Positions 62,495 through 64,000 of a stretch of DNA of 64,000 bases are shown here, in pieces. Source of the DNA: Lacisediminihabitans profunda (GTDB taxonomy: Bacteria > Actinomycetota > Actinomycetes > Actinomycetales > Microbacteriaceae); NCBI RefSeq assembly GCF_008040105.1, contig NZ_VRMG01000004.1, forward strand, positions 62,001-126,000, read 5' to 3'. Numbering within the stretch: the first letter of the stretch is position 1; every line of letters begins with the position of its first letter. The translations under genes and the position numbers were made by a program. A model generated the notes under the pieces. That model was not told the DNA's origin and did no database searches. It saw nothing but the letters and a program-made list of their open reading frames with translations.

Positions 62495-63496
62495 ATGCCC
62501 GACAGTTCCGAACCCGTGCATGTCTCGCGCTACTTCACTCGTCCGAGATTCTGGGTACTCGTCGTGGCGGCGTCGGTGTTCGCCGCCATCGTCGGCGGGG
62601 CGCTGGTGCCGGCCGCGCACCGCGCGGACTCGGCGGCCCGGACTGGTGCCTCCGCCTCGACGCAGTCTCGGTTCGGCTCGGCGACGACGGGCACCGCACT
62701 GGTGGCGATTGCCGATTCGTCCAGCACCGACACGACTGCACTCGCTCTTCTCGCCACGCTGCCGGTGAAGGGTAAGTCGCCGATGACGGGTTATACCAGA
62801 ACGGTGATGTTCGGCGCGGCCTGGATCGACCAGGATCGAAACGGATGCGACACCCGCAACGACATCCTGAGCCGCGACCTCGTGAAGGTCGTCAAGTCGG
62901 GCAGCTGTCGGGTGCTGAGCGGCAAGCTGGTCTCGCCGTACACGGGGAAGACGATCGACTTCGTGCGTGGGAACCGCACCTCCACCGCCGTGCAGATCGA
63001 CCATGTCGTGTCGCTCGGCGACGCGTGGCGCACCGGGGCGCAGCGCCTCAGCCAGGGGCAGCGGGTTGCCCTGGCGAACGATCCGATCAACCTGTTCGCC
63101 GTGGACGGCCGCTCCAACGAGCAGAAGAGCGACGGTGACACCGCCACCTGGCTGCCCGCCGCGAAAGCATTCCGCTGCGAGTATGTAAGCCACCAGGTGT
63201 CGGTGAAGGCGACCTACGGGCTCTGGGTGACGCCGGCGGAGCATGCCGCGATGCTGCGAGTGTTGTCCGCGTGCCCGGCCGAGGCTGCCGTCTCGTCGCC
63301 GTTCGCGTCGGCTCCCGCACCCGCTCCGGTTCCACCCGCTCCGGTTGCTCCTGCTCCTGCTCCGGCACCGGCCGGCGTCGTCCATCCCGGGGCCTTCTGT
63401 TCGACGGCGGGGGCAACAGGCGTGACCGTGAAGGGCGCCGCCATGCGCTGCACGACCACCCCCACCGATCCGCGCCTGCGCTGGCGTGCCGCCTAG
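62495..63496 (+). CDS. Exported HNH/DUF1524-type nuclease
   Basis: A 333-residue secreted or membrane-anchored protein. The N-terminal helix (FWVLVVAASVFAAIVGGALV) is a signal anchor. The nuclease part (about 120-260) contains WIDQDRNGCDTRNDIL and the catalytic IDHVVSLGDAWRTGA, plus the conserved LANDPINLFAVDGRSNEQK, typical of DUF1524/GmrSD-like HNH nucleases. A proline-alanine linker and a short Cys-containing C-terminal region follow (PGAFCSTAGATGVTVKG, an Excalibur-like start). It may degrade extracellular DNA. TAGGTT at 62458 is a possible -10. Confidence 0.85.
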   Translation: MPDSSEPVHVSRYFTRPRFWVLVVAASVFAAIVGGALVPAAHRADSAARTGASASTQSRFGSATTGTALVAIADSSSTDTTALALLATLPVKGKSPMTGYTRTVMFGAAWIDQDRNGCDTRNDILSRDLVKVVKSGSCRVLSGKLVSPYTGKTIDFVRGNRTSTAVQIDHVVSLGDAWRTGAQRLSQGQRVALANDPINLFAVDGRSNEQKSDGDTATWLPAAKAFRCEYVSHQVSVKATYGLWVTPAEHAAMLRVLSACPAEAAVSSPFASAPAPAPVPPAPVAPAPAPAPAGVVHPGAFCSTAGATGVTVKGAAMRCTTTPTDPRLRWRAA

Positions 63497-63515
63497 GGGC
63501 TGAGAGACTGGGGGC

Positions 63516-64000
63516 ATCGATACTTCCACTTCTCTCACCGACTGGGCTGCGTTATTCGCCAGGACCGCCCCGGTCCCGATCTCCCCTCCCCTGCTGCTCG
63601 GCATCCTGGTCGCCGCGGCGGCGCTGAGCATTCCCCGCGCCACCTGGCAGTATTTCGGGTTGTTCACCACCCTCGTGCACGAACTCGGCCACGCCCTCGC
63701 CGCGGTGCTGTCCGGCCGGGTGGTGCACGGCATCCGCATCCGGCGCAACCATTCCGGTGACGCGCTCAGTAGCGGTCGCGGCGCGTTCGGCACCGTCGTG
63801 AGCGGCGTGCTCGGCTATCCGGCACCCGCCATCGTGGGGGCAGCACAGCTGTTGAGTGTGTTCAACGGCTATACGGCCATCGCGCTGGTCGCGGGCGGAG
63901 TGGTGCTTCTGCTGACGCTTCTGGTAATCCGCAACCTGTTCGGCACCCTCGTCGTGCTCGCCTCGGCGGCGGTGAGCGCGGCCCTCTGGGTCTACGCCAC
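63516..64000 (+). CDS. M50 family metallopeptidase, partial (runs off the window)
   Basis: An open frame that begins after a stop at 63501 and continues to the end of the window. It includes a hydrophobic helix, the zinc motif HELGHALAAVL (HELGH at 63678-63692) and further membrane segments (FGTVVSGVLGYPAPAIVGAA, then ALVAGGVVLLLTLLVIRNL). This fits the M50B-like membrane metallopeptidases. No ATG, GTG or TTG is found in frame before the conserved part (a TTG at 63660 is too late), so the start is unclear; an ATC at 63516 or a sequencing error are options. The C-terminus is missing. Confidence 0.75.
   Translation, partial: MDTSTSLTDWAALFARTAPVPISPPLLLGILVAAAALSIPRATWQYFGLFTTLVHELGHALAAVLSGRVVHGIRIRRNHSGDALSSGRGAFGTVVSGVLGYPAPAIVGAAQLLSVFNGYTAIALVAGGVVLLLTLLVIRNLFGTLVVLASAAVSAALWVYA

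Overview
The window is GC-rich, gene-dense DNA from an actinobacterium, most likely of the Microbacteriaceae type. The evidence is DUF2510 tryptophan modules, a DUF222/13E12-type HNH protein, an MhuD-like haem monooxygenase, a mycoredoxin-like glutaredoxin, a PASTA-less class A PBP, frequent GTG starts, and sugar ABC operons that lack their own ATPase. The genus cannot be read from the sequence alone. No rRNA, tRNA, CRISPR array, prophage or complete insertion sequence was seen.

Layout. 0-3.6 kb: an APC permease and a MacB/LolD-type ABC pair. 3.6-5.1 kb: non-coding DNA with a small MhuD-like gene and three tandem copies of an inverted-repeat element. 5.1-15.9 kb: a stress-like island with an FtsH paralogue, an LPG-synthase-TM protein, several unrecognised small proteins, a triple-BON protein, a kinase-less double-GAF protein, a GyrI-like protein, and a Ser/Thr kinase coupled to a lipoprotein. 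16-18.4 kb: a CDF-like transporter and an ArsR/flavoprotein pair. 18.4-32.6 kb: a UvrA paralogue, flotillin, hydrolase, MarR, J-domain/NERD fusion, peroxidase, DUF2207 protein and flavodoxin. 32.5-39.1 kb: a sugar locus (DeoR regulator and GH4 enzyme, divergent from a PfkB kinase, binding protein and two permeases). 39-43.5 kb: an orphan Pvc16/AAA protein and a TM0106-type nuclease-helicase. 43.6-50 kb: aldo/keto reductase, DUF1918, phosphoribosyltransferase, class A PBP and DUF222-HNH. 50.4-59.2 kb: glucodextranase-like GH15 enzyme, histidine phosphatase, KhtT/KhtU-like antiporter, phosphoesterase and an MFS exporter. 59.4-64 kb: small proteins, a NERD protein, glutaredoxin, a PfkB kinase, a secreted HNH nuclease and a truncated M50 peptidase.

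The strongest unexplained signal is regulatory. Eleven roughly 20-bp palindromic boxes resemble the mycobacterial DosR site (GGGAC core, central TTCGG or TTTGG, GGCCC-type half). They lie upstream of the ABC pair, FtsH, most of the small unknown genes at 8-10 kb, the BON gene, the GyrI gene, the 13.0-kb gene, the flavodoxin and the phosphoribosyltransferase. By eye, every box is followed 18-21 nt later by an NANNNT hexamer. In five cases the start codon then falls 30-32 nt after the box and 6 nt after the hexamer, which predicts leaderless mRNAs driven by an activator centred near -41. The double-GAF protein resembles the sensor half of DosS without its kinase. I infer a dormancy or hypoxia-type regulon whose response regulator lies outside the window.

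Other points of note are a family of terminal-inverted-repeat elements whose end sequence has grown into a 15-bp minisatellite, an eCIS-type AAA protein without an eCIS cluster and with a broken P-loop, and short tandem repeats at many gene ends.
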